Below, one piece after another: positions 37,628 through 45,115 of a DNA stretch of 50,154 bases. The notes under the pieces were generated by a model. It was not told where the DNA came from, searched no databases, and was given only the letters and a program-made list of their open reading frames with translations. This stretch comes from an uncultured Roseburia sp. (GTDB lineage: Bacteria; Bacillota; Clostridia; Lachnospirales; Lachnospiraceae): the NCBI GenBank assembly GCA_947088675.1, contig CAMUHN010000017.1, positions 1 through 50,154 on the forward strand, in the 5' to 3' direction. The stretch's first letter is position 1. Each line of letters opens with the position of its first letter. The translations under genes were made by a program, and so were the position numbers.

Positions 37628-37656
37628 TTGACAAATTTTATTCCTTATAGTAGAAT
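37628..37656 (+). promoter_or_regulatory. Promoter of tRNA-Thr
   Basis: TTGACA (37628-37633), 17-base spacer, TAGAAT (37651-37656), about 48 bases before the tRNA 5' end. Confidence 0.8.
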
Positions 37657-37703
37657 AGAAAAGTCAGAGGAATTAATCTATATTTTATTTCCTATTTTAT
37701 TAA

Positions 37704-37776
37704 GCTGCTGTGGCTCAGTCGGTAGAGCGTCGCATTGGTAGTGCGGAGGTCACGGGTCCGATTCCCGTCAGCAGCT
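37704..37776 (+). tRNA. tRNA-Thr, anticodon GGU, with atypical T-loop
   Basis: A 73-base cloverleaf: acceptor GCTGCTG/CAGCAGC with discriminator T, D-arm GCTC..GAGC, anticodon stem TCGCA/TGCGG with loop TTGGTAG giving anticodon GGT (reads ACC/ACU), T-stem ACGGG/CCCGT. No CCA is encoded, as expected next to a host with the CCA enzyme above. The T-loop reads TCCGATT, so position 55 is C where nearly all tRNAs have T. It is the left border of the mobile remnant, and its 3' half is the sort of sequence used as an integration site. Confidence 0.92.
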
Positions 37777-37786
37777 CTGAAAATAA

Positions 37787-37959
37787 AGGCTTTTCGAGGT
37801 TGAGACTTCGAAAGGTCTTTGTTTTATTACTGAATAATCGGAACGGATAACCTACTACTTTTTTATTCAGTTTTGGGCTTGTAAAACGGTCTGAAATATG
37901 GAATTTGTCAGAGTTTTGTGAGCACCATGTAAAACGGGTTACACTCCTTCGAAAAGCCT
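37787..37959. repeat. Nested inverted repeats beside the tRNA
   Basis: AGGCTTTTCGA (37787-37797) is matched exactly by its complement TCGAAAAGCCT at 37949-37959. Inside it lies a second pair, ACTGAATAA (37829-37837) and TTATTCAGT (37863-37871). Two copies of TGTAAAACGG (about 37881 and 37929) are also present. Such arrays are typical of element ends bound by integrase or replication proteins. No gene is seen between 37777 and 38208. Confidence 0.6.
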
Positions 37960-38123
37960 ATGAATCAGCCATTTATATTTATATGCGGTTCTCCTTTCCG
38001 GAAAGCGGGTAAATTCCTTTTTACTATCCATTTTGCGAGATTTTCCCCAGAATGAAATTAGAACCGCCTTAAAATCGATTCTACAAGGTCAGCGAGAAGT
38101 AAAATTTTATATAGAGTAGCTTT

Positions 38124-38172
38124 AGGAGAAGCAGATTGTCGTTAGTGGCAATCTTTTTGCTTCTCCTTTTTT
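38124..38172 (+). terminator. Terminator-like leader hairpin before the Rep-like gene
   Basis: AGGAGAAGCA (from 38124) pairs with TGCTTCTCCT (38158-38167), extended by ATTG/CAAT inside, and is followed by a run of six T residues. It lies 37 bases ahead of the Rep-like start. It could terminate transcription from the tRNA or act as an attenuator of the element genes. Confidence 0.75.
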
Positions 38173-38208
38173 ATTGCCGATTATTGGAGAAAGGAGGAAT
38201 ACAGTATC

Positions 38209-38978
38209 ATGGAAAATACAGATACAAAAGTCGATAAGAAAAAGTGCCAGAGTGGACTTGACGGCATGAATCTTGAATATAAAATTTCGCTTGATGGAAT
38301 GGAAAAGCTGTATCTGGAAAAAGAATCATTAGACAATAATGCCGGCAACACGATGGTAGAAATTGATTGTGTCGGCGCCAAAGTAAGGGTATATGTTAAT
38401 ACCGTCAATTGTATCCGCCCGAACAATGTAAAGCCGATTGGAATCGTGGACGCTATCAAGTTAGAGCTGGTTCAGCCACAAGTGATTGGATTTATCAAAG
38501 GTTATATTCAAAAGCATCTACAAAATAAGTATTCAGATAAATATATAGATGATTTGAAAGTGGTGTCCTTAGAAGTGAATTTAACGCTTCCAACTGTCGG
38601 CGGTGCTGTTCCGTCAGACGTAATACATCTTATGGATATGGCACTGGATAAAACAGTAGTGTTTAGAAAACGGAAACCAAATTCTAAATGCGAAAAGGTT
38701 AATACTTCTTGTCTGTATTCGACGCCGAAAGAGTACCGTCTGAAAATTTACGATAAGACGTGTGAACAGCACGAAAGGGGGAATCCTCTTGTAGAGAAAA
38801 TTTACTCCGCATAGAATGTGTTCTGATTGACAGGCGGCTGAATCGTGCCTTTGGTCAGGATAAACGAAAACTGAAAGATATTCTATCGAAGCAGGCAATC
38901 GAGATCATGTATGAGGAATACAAAAAGATTTTTACAGAAGATATAATTCCATGTGTTAGTGATTATTTGACGAAGTGA
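38209..38978 (+). pseudogene. Rep-like element protein, frameshifted
   Basis: A 201-codon frame stops at 38814 just after NPLVEK. The next frame continues without a gap in sense as LLRIECVLIDRRLNRAFGQD and runs for another 50 codons to a TGA at 38976-38978, so one base has been gained or lost near 38800-38807. Reconstructed length is about 256 residues. The segment EYRLKIYDKTCEQ ... LRIE resembles the C-terminal region of phage/plasmid replication-initiation proteins (the YDK.KE ... RIE pattern), but I cannot confirm the family. A good AAAGGAGG site precedes ATG 38209, behind the leader hairpin. Confidence 0.6.
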
Positions 38979-39658
38979 TTACGTTCAAACTAAATCAGAG
39001 TGCCACTCCAAAACAGCAGGAGAAGGAAGCCCAGAAGTATGCTATGGAGTGGGAAGATAAATTGAAACGAGGCGAAAGTTACGAGGGCGAGAAAATGACC
39101 TTTGCAGACTTCGCCGAGAAGTGGTTAGAATCCCGGAAAGAAGATTTAGCGTATTCTACATATATCGGTTATGTGCAGATTGTAAATAATAAGATTGTTC
39201 CTACTCTCGGGCGGTATAAGGTGGCAAGGATAAAGCCGCCAGTGATTGAGGAATTTTATAAATCGTTGGTTGGCACTCTTGCAAATGGTTCAATCCAGAA
39301 AGTGAAGAATGTTTTAAGCGGTATGTTCCGTACTGCTGTGCGGTGGCAGATGATACAAGTTAATCCATGCAGAGATGCGAAGCTGGCAAAAAATAAGGAT
39401 GAAGAAACCACGCTAAAGTATTTCACTCCCGAACAGTCGTTGATGTTCCTGCAATCATTGGATATGGAATTTGAAACGGTTGTCCGAGGGCATGAACGGA
39501 AAGACAATACCGGCAAATACTACCTTGTGCCAGATTATATGAAATCAAAAAAGTTGCCGTTACAGTTGAAAGTGTTTTATACATTATCGCTGTATTGCGG
39601 TTTTCGAAAAGGCGATGCTCACGTTATAATAAGACTAAAGTTAGAACAAACCCAGTAA
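38975..39658 (+). pseudogene. Tyrosine integrase, truncated at both ends
   Basis: The frame begins in mid-domain at a GTG that overlaps the Rep stop. It shows the core-binding domain (MTFADFAEKWLESRKEDLAY to VIEEFYKSL) and the beginning of the catalytic domain up to the first active-site Arg (YCGFRKGD, around 39600-39618). It then leaves the family and stops at 39656-39658. The next part of the catalytic domain is found at 42550-42693. The usual N-terminal arm-binding residues, His-x-x-Arg and Tyr are missing here, so this piece cannot recombine DNA. Family assignment is firm; the split may be due to insertion or deletion. Confidence 0.82.
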
Positions 39659-39716
39659 ATACAGGTTTGAGCTGATATAGTCCTGTTTTTATTGCAAAAA
39701 AGGAGGATGTACGGCT

Positions 39717-40103
39717 GTGACAAAGAAAGAGCTGATTGAGTTCTTAGATGGGCTGGTGGAATTAGCCAGTGAAGAAAATAAAGAAAAAGCAGTATTAGTA
39801 AAAGAAAAGTTCATAAACGGCTTTGAAAAGAATTACGAGTATGAGCAAGAGGTTCAAAAAGAAAGTCCCTTTCTGCCGTCGTACTATATAGCAGCGATGC
39901 CGGATTCTGCGCAGGAAGAAATCAGACAGAAAGTAATAGCAGCACTGACAGAACATGGCGAATGTACCCCCGAAAACATTGACCGTGCTATGAATTCTCA
40001 AATCTGTGACCTAAAAAAGTGGATTGATGTTCACGAGTATGTCAAGAGGATGGAAACAGAGCAGAGGAAGAAAACGGAACAGAAAAGGAGGGGCGGCAGA
40101 TGA
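39717..40103 (+). CDS. Element-associated hypothetical protein, acidic helical
   Basis: A 128-residue highly charged, helical protein (GTG start with AAGGAGG ten bases upstream). It contains no motif I recognise; the centre has a Pro/Tyr-rich LPSYYIAAMPD and the tail is basic (KKTEQKRRGGR). Its ATGA stop overlaps the start of the next small gene, so the pair forms a unit. Position inside the tRNA-linked remnant suggests a mobile-element cargo or maintenance role, nothing more. Confidence 0.55.
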   Translation: MTKKELIEFLDGLVELASEENKEKAVLVKEKFINGFEKNYEYEQEVQKESPFLPSYYIAAMPDSAQEEIRQKVIAALTEHGECTPENIDRAMNSQICDLKKWIDVHEYVKRMETEQRKKTEQKRRGGR

Positions 40104-40249
40104 TAAGGAGCAGAATAGGAATCTTGGCAGCAGCGGTATGGGTAATGTTCCTGTCATTTGCAAAAGCAGCAGTGATGGCAGACAGAAGATTAGAGGAAAT
40201 ACAGATGCTTACCATCGTAAGAGATGCGGGTGGCTCGGATGGGAATTAA
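40100..40249 (+). CDS. Small hydrophobic-start protein
   Basis: A 49-residue frame starting with ATG 40100 in an ATGA overlap and a GGAGGGG ribosome site. The N-terminus (MIRSRIGILAAAVWVMFLSF) looks like a signal or single membrane helix; the rest is a short charged helix. It is too short to classify. Translational coupling with the gene before and overlap with the gene after support it being real. Confidence 0.5.
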   Translation: MIRSRIGILAAAVWVMFLSFAKAAVMADRRLEEIQMLTIVRDAGGSDGN

Positions 40250-40493
40250 CGTAACGGTTAGGAAATATCCAAAACAAAAGGACGTCATCACAGCAGAGGC
40301 GGCATTGGAAAGGGACATACGGAGTTGTATGCGCTGCAGGTTCTTTCATCACAGCAGACGGTGCATTGCCAATGAATGTATAAAAACAGCAGAAAATCGC
40401 AAGCTGGCAGATGGCATTAGTCAGAAGAATCCGAAAGAAAATCTTCCATACAATAGAAAGAGCCGCATTAGATTTAGTCCTGCACTATTGTAA
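40239..40493 (+). CDS. Small Cys-rich element protein
   Basis: A frame of 84 residues from ATG 40239 (or 89 from 40224), overlapping the previous small gene by 11 bases. The central part reads SCMRCRFFHHSRRCIANEC with four cysteines and two His, which may bind a metal. I recall like proteins in clostridial integrative elements but know no function. The last 20 residues look out of register with such proteins and may follow a break point. Confidence 0.5.
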   Translation: MGINVTVRKYPKQKDVITAEAALERDIRSCMRCRFFHHSRRCIANECIKTAENRKLADGISQKNPKENLPYNRKSRIRFSPALL

Positions 40494-40532
40494 CGCTTCT
40501 TGGGTTTGACACACCGCCGATTTTATGTATAT

Positions 40533-40724
40533 TTATTGGTAAAAATAGTTCAAATCTATAAGATTTTCCCCTTCCAGTTTTTCCAATGCCTCCCCGCTGA
40601 TTTCATGGATTGCATATTTCCGTGGTTTTGGCTCATTACAGCCTGTAATTACCAGATAAAACCTGCCGTCCGCAAAAACCAGTGTCTGCCCATGCGCATC
40701 ATAATTCCTGCAGGCAAGCGCCTT
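40533..40724 (-). pseudogene. Minus-strand gene fragment, unknown family
   Basis: On the minus strand 63 codons read as a folded-protein-like sequence (DAHGQTLVFADGRFYLVITG then CNEPKPRKYAIHEISG) up to TAA at 40533-40535. There is no start codon: a stop lies immediately before codon one at 40725-40727. It is the C-terminal part of an unknown protein whose front is lost. Confidence 0.5.
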
Positions 40725-40831
40725 TTATGTATTATGTACTTGCTTTTTTATCCATCCTTTTCGCATCTGCAAATCTTCTCCTGCCCTGAAAACTTTTCCT
40801 CCGTTTCACTCCCAAAGTTTTCGCCAGATAC

Positions 40832-40889
40832 GCATTTTGTGTTACAAAATGCAAGCCTCCGGCTTTCTGGTTAGGGACACAGTCCCTAA
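40832..40889. repeat. Two small perfect hairpins
   Basis: GCATTTTGT/ACAAAATGC (40832-40852, nine-base stem, three-base loop) and TTAGGGAC/GTCCCTAA (40871-40889, eight-base stem, three-base loop) are 18 bases apart. They form part of a non-coding stretch from 40725 to 41142 that also has the repeats at 40930-40979 and a terminator; no gene is seen. Confidence 0.7.
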
Positions 40890-40929
40890 AACCCTGATAA
40901 TTCCCAATAAATAGTATAAAATAGGAAAT

Positions 40930-40979
40930 CTACACCATTCCTACACCAAAATTTCTGTAACCTACACCATTTCTACACC
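40930..40979. repeat. Four phased CTACACC repeats
   Basis: CTACACC occurs at 40930, 40941, 40962 and 40973, so the spacings are 11, 21 and 11 bases. The two halves (40930-40947 and 40962-40979) are 18-base direct repeats with one mismatch. Spacing by whole helical turns suggests binding sites for a protein that sits on one face of the DNA, such as a replication initiator, excisionase or integrase arm. Confidence 0.72.
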
Positions 40980-41035
40980 GCTGAAAATTCCTCTGTCTAT
41001 CACTTCACCATATAATTGTTTTTCCTCAAAAATTC

Positions 41036-41066
41036 ACACAAAAACACAGGGCAGTTACCCGCCCTG
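41036..41066 (-). terminator. Terminator of the PD-(D/E)XK gene
   Basis: On the minus strand CAGGGCGGGTAACTGCCCTG forms a seven-base stem followed by TGTTTTTGTG. It lies 77 bases past the stop of the 41143-41931 gene. Confidence 0.7.
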
Positions 41067-41142
41067 CACATCATCACACATATACCAGTTCTCTCGATAC
41101 ATTCTCCTCTACCGCATTTCTTATGTTATTCATCACCCCAAC

Positions 41143-41931
41143 CTATACTGGCTGCAATTCTTTTTCCAGTTCATACACCTGTTCAAGTGAAAGCCCAGAA
41201 TACAATGCAATTTCCTCTGGAGACAATTTTCCTGCCTCTATCATCCTCAATGCAGATTGTCTTTTTTCCTGCTCTACACCCTGCTCATATTTTTCCTGAT
41301 AATTCATCTGCAAAGTCATATAATCCAACCTCCATTTCTCATTATTTCTGACAGACCGCACCGCCTCATCCAATTCTCTGGTAAAGTCATCCTGCGGTTC
41401 CTTGCCATCAATAAAATCAAGCAACTTTTTCATTTCAGGTGTGACATCATCCATTGTCCCTTTGGTATTTAAAATAATCTTCGTTGTTTCATCTCCAAGT
41501 CCTAACTTTGGATTTTGGATACAGCGGTTTTCAAAAGTATAGATGTGCCTTCCCTCGCCAAACAAATCAAAGGTACATACAAAAATGACGAAACTCCGTT
41601 TTAAATCTTTGTAATTATCCCCTTTTTCCAAGATATTCAAATCTATCATTCCCTGATAATATCTTGTTCTTTTGGGAAGATTTCTATTTTCTGTTGTCTG
41701 CATTTCAATATTATAAACGGTTTCTTTTCCATCCTCCACATAGATATCCAAGCGTACACTTTTTGCATCCGCAGAAATGTCTATCGTTTCCTGCGACTTA
41801 GGATATTCAATGCGGGATATATTTATGCCAAGTATCCGTTCTAAAAAAGGCTTGCAAAACTTCGGATTTCTCATAATAACGCTGAACATGAAATCATCTT
41901 TTATCTGCAGTTCCTCAAAGGCTTTATCCAT
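41143..41931 (-). CDS. PD-(D/E)XK nuclease family transposase (Rpn-like)
   Basis: A 262-residue protein of the PD-(D/E)XK transposase family that is often present in many copies in gut clostridia. The nuclease core reads KSVRLDIYVEDGKETVYNIE followed by MQT, giving the Asp and the ExQ-type motif. The start DDFMFSVIMRNPKFCKPFLE and the tail with a helical hairpin (RMIEAGKLSPEEIALYSGL, then SLEQVYELEKEL) are typical of the family. The tail is like that of RpnA-type proteins, which act in RecA-independent recombination; the role here is inferred only. It is a complete gene among fragments. Confidence 0.85.
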   Translation of the reverse strand: MDKAFEELQIKDDFMFSVIMRNPKFCKPFLERILGINISRIEYPKSQETIDISADAKSVRLDIYVEDGKETVYNIEMQTTENRNLPKRTRYYQGMIDLNILEKGDNYKDLKRSFVIFVCTFDLFGEGRHIYTFENRCIQNPKLGLGDETTKIILNTKGTMDDVTPEMKKLLDFIDGKEPQDDFTRELDEAVRSVRNNEKWRLDYMTLQMNYQEKYEQGVEQEKRQSALRMIEAGKLSPEEIALYSGLSLEQVYELEKELQPV

Positions 41932-42235
41932 AATAGCAATTCCCCTTTTCTTTACTTTTTATTATAATATGTACCTGTGTGGTTGACAAGCAGAGATTTT
42001 TTACCAACAACGTATATTTGTTGCAAGATTCAACAAGTGAGCATTCTACATTGATGTAATATACTAGCCACAACTATACTGTAATAAACTTTCTTTACAA
42101 GTGCATTTCTGCCACTGGAACCATACTTTCTTTTTTGAATCAGTTCACCAGTTCCAACCAATCGTAATCTATAGTACGCCATATGTACTCCCGTGAACTT
42201 ATGGTCAAATCCATTCAAAATAACAAAATCAACGG
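41932..42235. other. Intergenic stretch without recognisable gene
   Basis: This 304-base stretch has a minus-strand frame from 42030 into the next feature whose sequence I do not recognise and which has no ribosome site. A short inverted repeat, TGTTG/CAACA, lies near 42020-42036. I see no promoter or RNA gene. Confidence 0.4.
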
Positions 42236-42442
42236 ATGATCTGTTTGACTCGATTGACTGAACATCAAGACAAGGAAACACTGTCAAAGGTCATTGAAAG
42301 GGTGTACGTCTATGGAGCGGACAAGGTAGAGATTATCTGGAAAACAGACGACATTTTCTTTTCAGAAGAAATGCCGGAGAAACGCAAGGTAATCAATCCG
42401 GCAGAAATGTCACTGATGAATGAAACACTAGCAGAGGCATAG
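42236..42442 (+). pseudogene. C-terminal tail of a serine recombinase (putative)
   Basis: A 68-codon frame without a ribosome site reads LSKVIERVYVYGADKVEIIW and then KTDDIFF. The VI.RV.VY....VEI.W pattern is what large serine recombinases of clostridial transposons show near the C-terminus, after the zinc and coiled-coil regions. The catalytic and DNA-binding parts are absent, and unrelated sequence precedes it. This is a relic of a second mobile element. The family call is from memory and moderately sure. Confidence 0.55.
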
Positions 42443-42549
42443 CAGGACAGGAAAGTAACAGGCAGTTGGAAAGCATCACGAAAGGTCAGGCTTTTGGTGG
42501 TGCCTTTCCTTTACAGAAAAAGAATAATTTTTTTAGTTTTTACTTGACA

Positions 42550-42693
42550 AAAGCAGAGACGCTTGCCATCCACTGAAACGATATTGATTTTGAGAATCAC
42601 ACGATCAGTATCTCAAAGTCGGTCGGCAAGGGAGAGGAAGGAACGGTTATCAAGAAACCGAAAACGGCTACATCAATCCGCACTGTAACATAG
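42550..42693 (+). pseudogene. Tyrosine integrase, inner catalytic fragment
   Basis: 47 codons in frame read AETLAIH, an in-frame TGA (42574-42576, normally Trp), then NDIDFENHTISISKSVG and KKPKTATSIRT before a TAG at 42691. This is the part of the catalytic domain that follows the first Arg (GLR.GE.L.L.W.DID) in integrases of the Tn916/ICE class. It therefore fits as the continuation of the piece ending near 39618, 2.9 kb away. It may be the same gene split, or a second copy. Confidence 0.75.
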
Positions 42694-42945
42694 GGACTAA
42701 ATCTTCAATTGTTATCAAATGCATTTCTATCTGTTGGTTTTCTCTTTTCGTCATCATAATGTATCACCTCAAGGATTAATCTACACATATATTTTCTTAT
42801 ATGCAAATCTTTTTGGCAAGAAGTTTGTCAACAGCTCGATTCTGTCCCAGAGGTGGGGTGGATTGTTGCGCGGGAATGTGATATACTTATATACGCTGGT
42901 AAATAGAAAGTTATAGGAAATACATACTTTTCAGAGGGATTGAAC
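42694..42945. other. AT-rich spacer ahead of the DUF2716-like gene
   Basis: No gene is apparent. The last 60 bases contain weak -10-like hexamers such as TATACT (42892-42897) and the ribosome site GAGGG for the next gene; a good -35 is not seen. Confidence 0.35.
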
Positions 42946-43428
42946 ATGGAAATAATTTTAGACCGTGATAAATACAATAATATTTGGGATAAAATATTCG
43001 ATGATTTCCATTTTTGTCCCTCTTGGAAAACCCATCCCAAACCATGGCTATTACTACCGATGAACCATAAGAAATACCATTTGAATAGTGTTTTCACGTT
43101 TACAGAAGAACAAGAAAAAATCATCAATTCAATTTTTTGTAGAGTACACGCTAACGATATGTACGCACTGGATTGGCGCCATGATTGTTTTATCTATAAT
43201 CCATGTGAAGAAATACCATTAGACTATTGGTTTTATGATGCAAAGAGAAAATGTAATGTATATTTTCCAAGTTATTATCCAGATGGCGATTATCATTTTT
43301 TTACATCATTTGATTGGTCAATCGGTTTATATGGGCATCCATGGGAAAAGGAACTGATAGTAGTGGGTGAGCGACTGATAGAGGAATTTGATAAAGTGCA
43401 GAACATACTTAACATTACAGAAGTATAA
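42946..43428 (+). CDS. DUF2716-like protein
   Basis: A 160-residue cytosolic protein. ATG 42946 is chosen over the TTG six bases earlier because GAGGG lies seven bases before it. The DWRHDCFIYNP segment, the SYYPDGDYHFF motif and the GLYGHPWEKELIVVGERLIE ending resemble DUF2716. This family of unknown function is scattered in Firmicutes and often sits singly near mobile DNA; some members resemble immunity proteins of polymorphic toxins, but that is not established. Its GC content is clearly lower than that of the neighbours, which suggests import. A strong terminator follows. Confidence 0.65.
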   Translation: MEIILDRDKYNNIWDKIFDDFHFCPSWKTHPKPWLLLPMNHKKYHLNSVFTFTEEQEKIINSIFCRVHANDMYALDWRHDCFIYNPCEEIPLDYWFYDAKRKCNVYFPSYYPDGDYHFFTSFDWSIGLYGHPWEKELIVVGERLIEEFDKVQNILNITEV

Positions 43429-43475
43429 ACAAATCCGTATTTGATGAACATGAAAATAATTCAAACTATTACAGT

Positions 43476-43506
43476 GACAGCGGGCACTTTGCCCGCTGTC
43501 TTTTTT
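43476..43506 (+). terminator. Intrinsic terminator after DUF2716-like gene
   Basis: GACAGCGGGCA and TGCCCGCTGTC pair perfectly around CTT, then six T residues. After it, 43507-43620 is a GC-richer stretch with no clear gene, probably the right edge of the mobile remnant. Confidence 0.92.
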
Positions 43507-43624
43507 CATGGCGAGAGGAGGTGCTGCCACGGCCACGACCTACATCCGGCCCTACCGCAATCGGGCTCCAAAAACAGGGGATGCACCAGTCCATGTCACT
43601 GCGATTTTACATAGACAGTATATA

Positions 43625-43651
43625 AGGGGGCCGCCGTCCGGCGTCCCCCTT
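43625..43651 (-). terminator. GC-rich hairpin after spoVG
   Basis: On the minus strand AGGGGGACGCCGG pairs with the following GGCGGCCCCCT with one bulge; it lies 16 bases past the spoVG stop. The T-run is poor (TTATATA). Confidence 0.65.
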
Positions 43652-43666
43652 TCTGTCTTTCTGTCT

Positions 43667-43933
43667 CTATTCTTCTGTCCCAAGGCTTTCTTTATATCGC
43701 TGCAGTATGAGCTGCTGAATCCTCTCTCTGGTGAGAGAATTGATAGGGTGTGCAATATCCCGGTATTCTCCGTCTGCCGTACGGCGGCTTGGCATTGCGA
43801 TAAACAATCCCTTTTCGCCCTCAATGACTTTGATGTCATGTACGACAAACTCCTCGTCAATTGTTATGGATACTACAGCTTTCATTTTACCTTCCTTATC
43901 AATCTTTCTGATTCTTACATCTGTAATCTGCAT
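43667..43933 (-). CDS. spoVG: SpoVG-family regulator
   Basis: An 88-residue small protein of the SpoVG family. The N-terminus [11 protein letters not shown], the core [20 protein letters not shown] and [10 protein letters not shown] are highly conserved. In Bacillus it affects septation and spore cortex, and in others it binds nucleic acids and acts as a broad regulator. A GGGGAGG ribosome site lies ten bases before the ATG. It stands alone after the glgCD pair with 63 bases between. It supports the spore-former reading but is also found in non-sporulating genera. Confidence 0.94.
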   Translation of the reverse strand: MQITDVRIRKIDKEGKMKAVVSITIDEEFVVHDIKVIEGEKGLFIAMPSRRTADGEYRDIAHPINSLTRERIQQLILQRYKESLGTEE

Positions 43934-43996
43934 ATCCTATGTTCCTCCCCTAGTCCATAAAATATTATTTATCATAAGGATGACAATTAACATCAC

Positions 43997-45115
43997 TTAT
44001 AACACGTACCTTTCATTGTTTTCAAATACAATTTTAATCGCTTTATCCCCGCAGTAATAAGTGTTTGCTTTTAAAGTATCACGACTTTCCACAATACAGT
44101 TCTCAATATGGGTATTATCTCCAATATATACATCATTTAAAATCACGGAATTTTTAATCACACAGTTTTTACCGACAAATACTTTTTTAAATAATACGGA
44201 ATTTTCTACCTTACTGTTGATGATACAGCCGCTTGCAATCAGACTGTTTCTTACATCAGATCCCGTATTATATTTCGCAGGCGGCAGATCGTCAACTTTT
44301 GAATAGATCCGCGGCTCATCGCGAAAGAAATATTTCCTCACATCCGGTTTTAAAAAATCCATATTGGTCTGATAATAGGAATCTACCGTTGCAATATTAT
44401 TCCAGTAGTCCGAAAACTTATATCCATAAATACGCTTCATATTTTTATAGCGAATCAGGATATCGGTCACAAAATCCCAACGGTCTTCCGCAGCGCTGCG
44501 CTCCAGCATCTCAATCAACTGGCGGCGCCGCATAATATAGATACCGGTAGAAATCGTATTGGACTGGGATACCATCGGCTTCTCTTCAAATTCGATTACC
44601 CTTGCATCCTCATTCATGCGTATCACACCAAAACGACTGAGATCCGCCTCAGGCGCCATATCTTTACAGACAACTGTAATATCCGCTTTCTTTTCAATAT
44701 GATAATCCAGCACCCTGTTAAAGTCAATTTTATAGACGCAGTCCCCGCTGGAAATAATCACATAAGGCTCGTGACAGCGCTTTAAAAAAGAAATATTCTG
44801 ATACATGGCATCTGCTGTGCCGCGATACCACCAGCTGTTATCTGCGGTTACAGTCGGATTAAATACAAACAGGCCGCCGTGCTTCCTTCCAAAATCCCAC
44901 CATTTTGAAGAACTTAAGTGCTCGTTCAAAGAACGTGCATTGTACTGTGTCAGGACTGCCACAGTCTGAATATGTGAATTGCTCATATTGCTCAGCGCAA
45001 AATCAATACAGCGGTAGCTTCCGCCAACCGGCATAGCTGCAATCGCTCGTTTATTTGACAGCTCCTGCATACGGCTGTTGTTGCCGCCTGCGAGAATTAT
45101 TCCTATCGCTTTCAT
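43997..45115 (-). CDS. glgD: GlgD, regulatory subunit of glucose-1-phosphate adenylyltransferase
   Basis: A 372-residue paralogue of GlgC. The nucleotidyltransferase start is altered ([20 protein letters not shown] in place of the catalytic GGxGxRL motif), which is typical of GlgD; a left-handed beta-helix tail follows ([20 protein letters not shown]). It forms a mixed enzyme with GlgC that makes ADP-glucose for glycogen, mainly raising its activity. The ATG lies in an ATGA overlap with the stop of glgC, so the two proteins are made together. No glgA, glgB or glgP is in the window. Confidence 0.93.
   Translation of the reverse strand: MKAIGIILAGGNNSRMQELSNKRAIAAMPVGGSYRCIDFALSNMSNSHIQTVAVLTQYNARSLNEHLSSSKWWDFGRKHGGLFVFNPTVTADNSWWYRGTADAMYQNISFLKRCHEPYVIISSGDCVYKIDFNRVLDYHIEKKADITVVCKDMAPEADLSRFGVIRMNEDARVIEFEEKPMVSQSNTISTGIYIMRRRQLIEMLERSAAEDRWDFVTDILIRYKNMKRIYGYKFSDYWNNIATVDSYYQTNMDFLKPDVRKYFFRDEPRIYSKVDDLPPAKYNTGSDVRNSLIASGCIINSKVENSVLFKKVFVGKNCVIKNSVILNDVYIGDNTHIENCIVESRDTLKANTYYCGDKAIKIVFENNERYVL

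Noticed and set aside
40930-40979. CRISPR array
   Set aside because: Only two 18-base repeats with a 14-base spacer; too short and irregular for CRISPR, and no cas gene is present.
42030-42287. Minus-strand frame of 85 codons
   Set aside because: No ribosome site, no recognisable motif, and it overlaps the recombinase fragment in antisense.
43507-43960. Plus-strand frame with ATG at 43508
   Set aside because: It runs antisense to spoVG and its reading beyond about 43600 is the spoVG complement; only its first 100 bases might be old element DNA.
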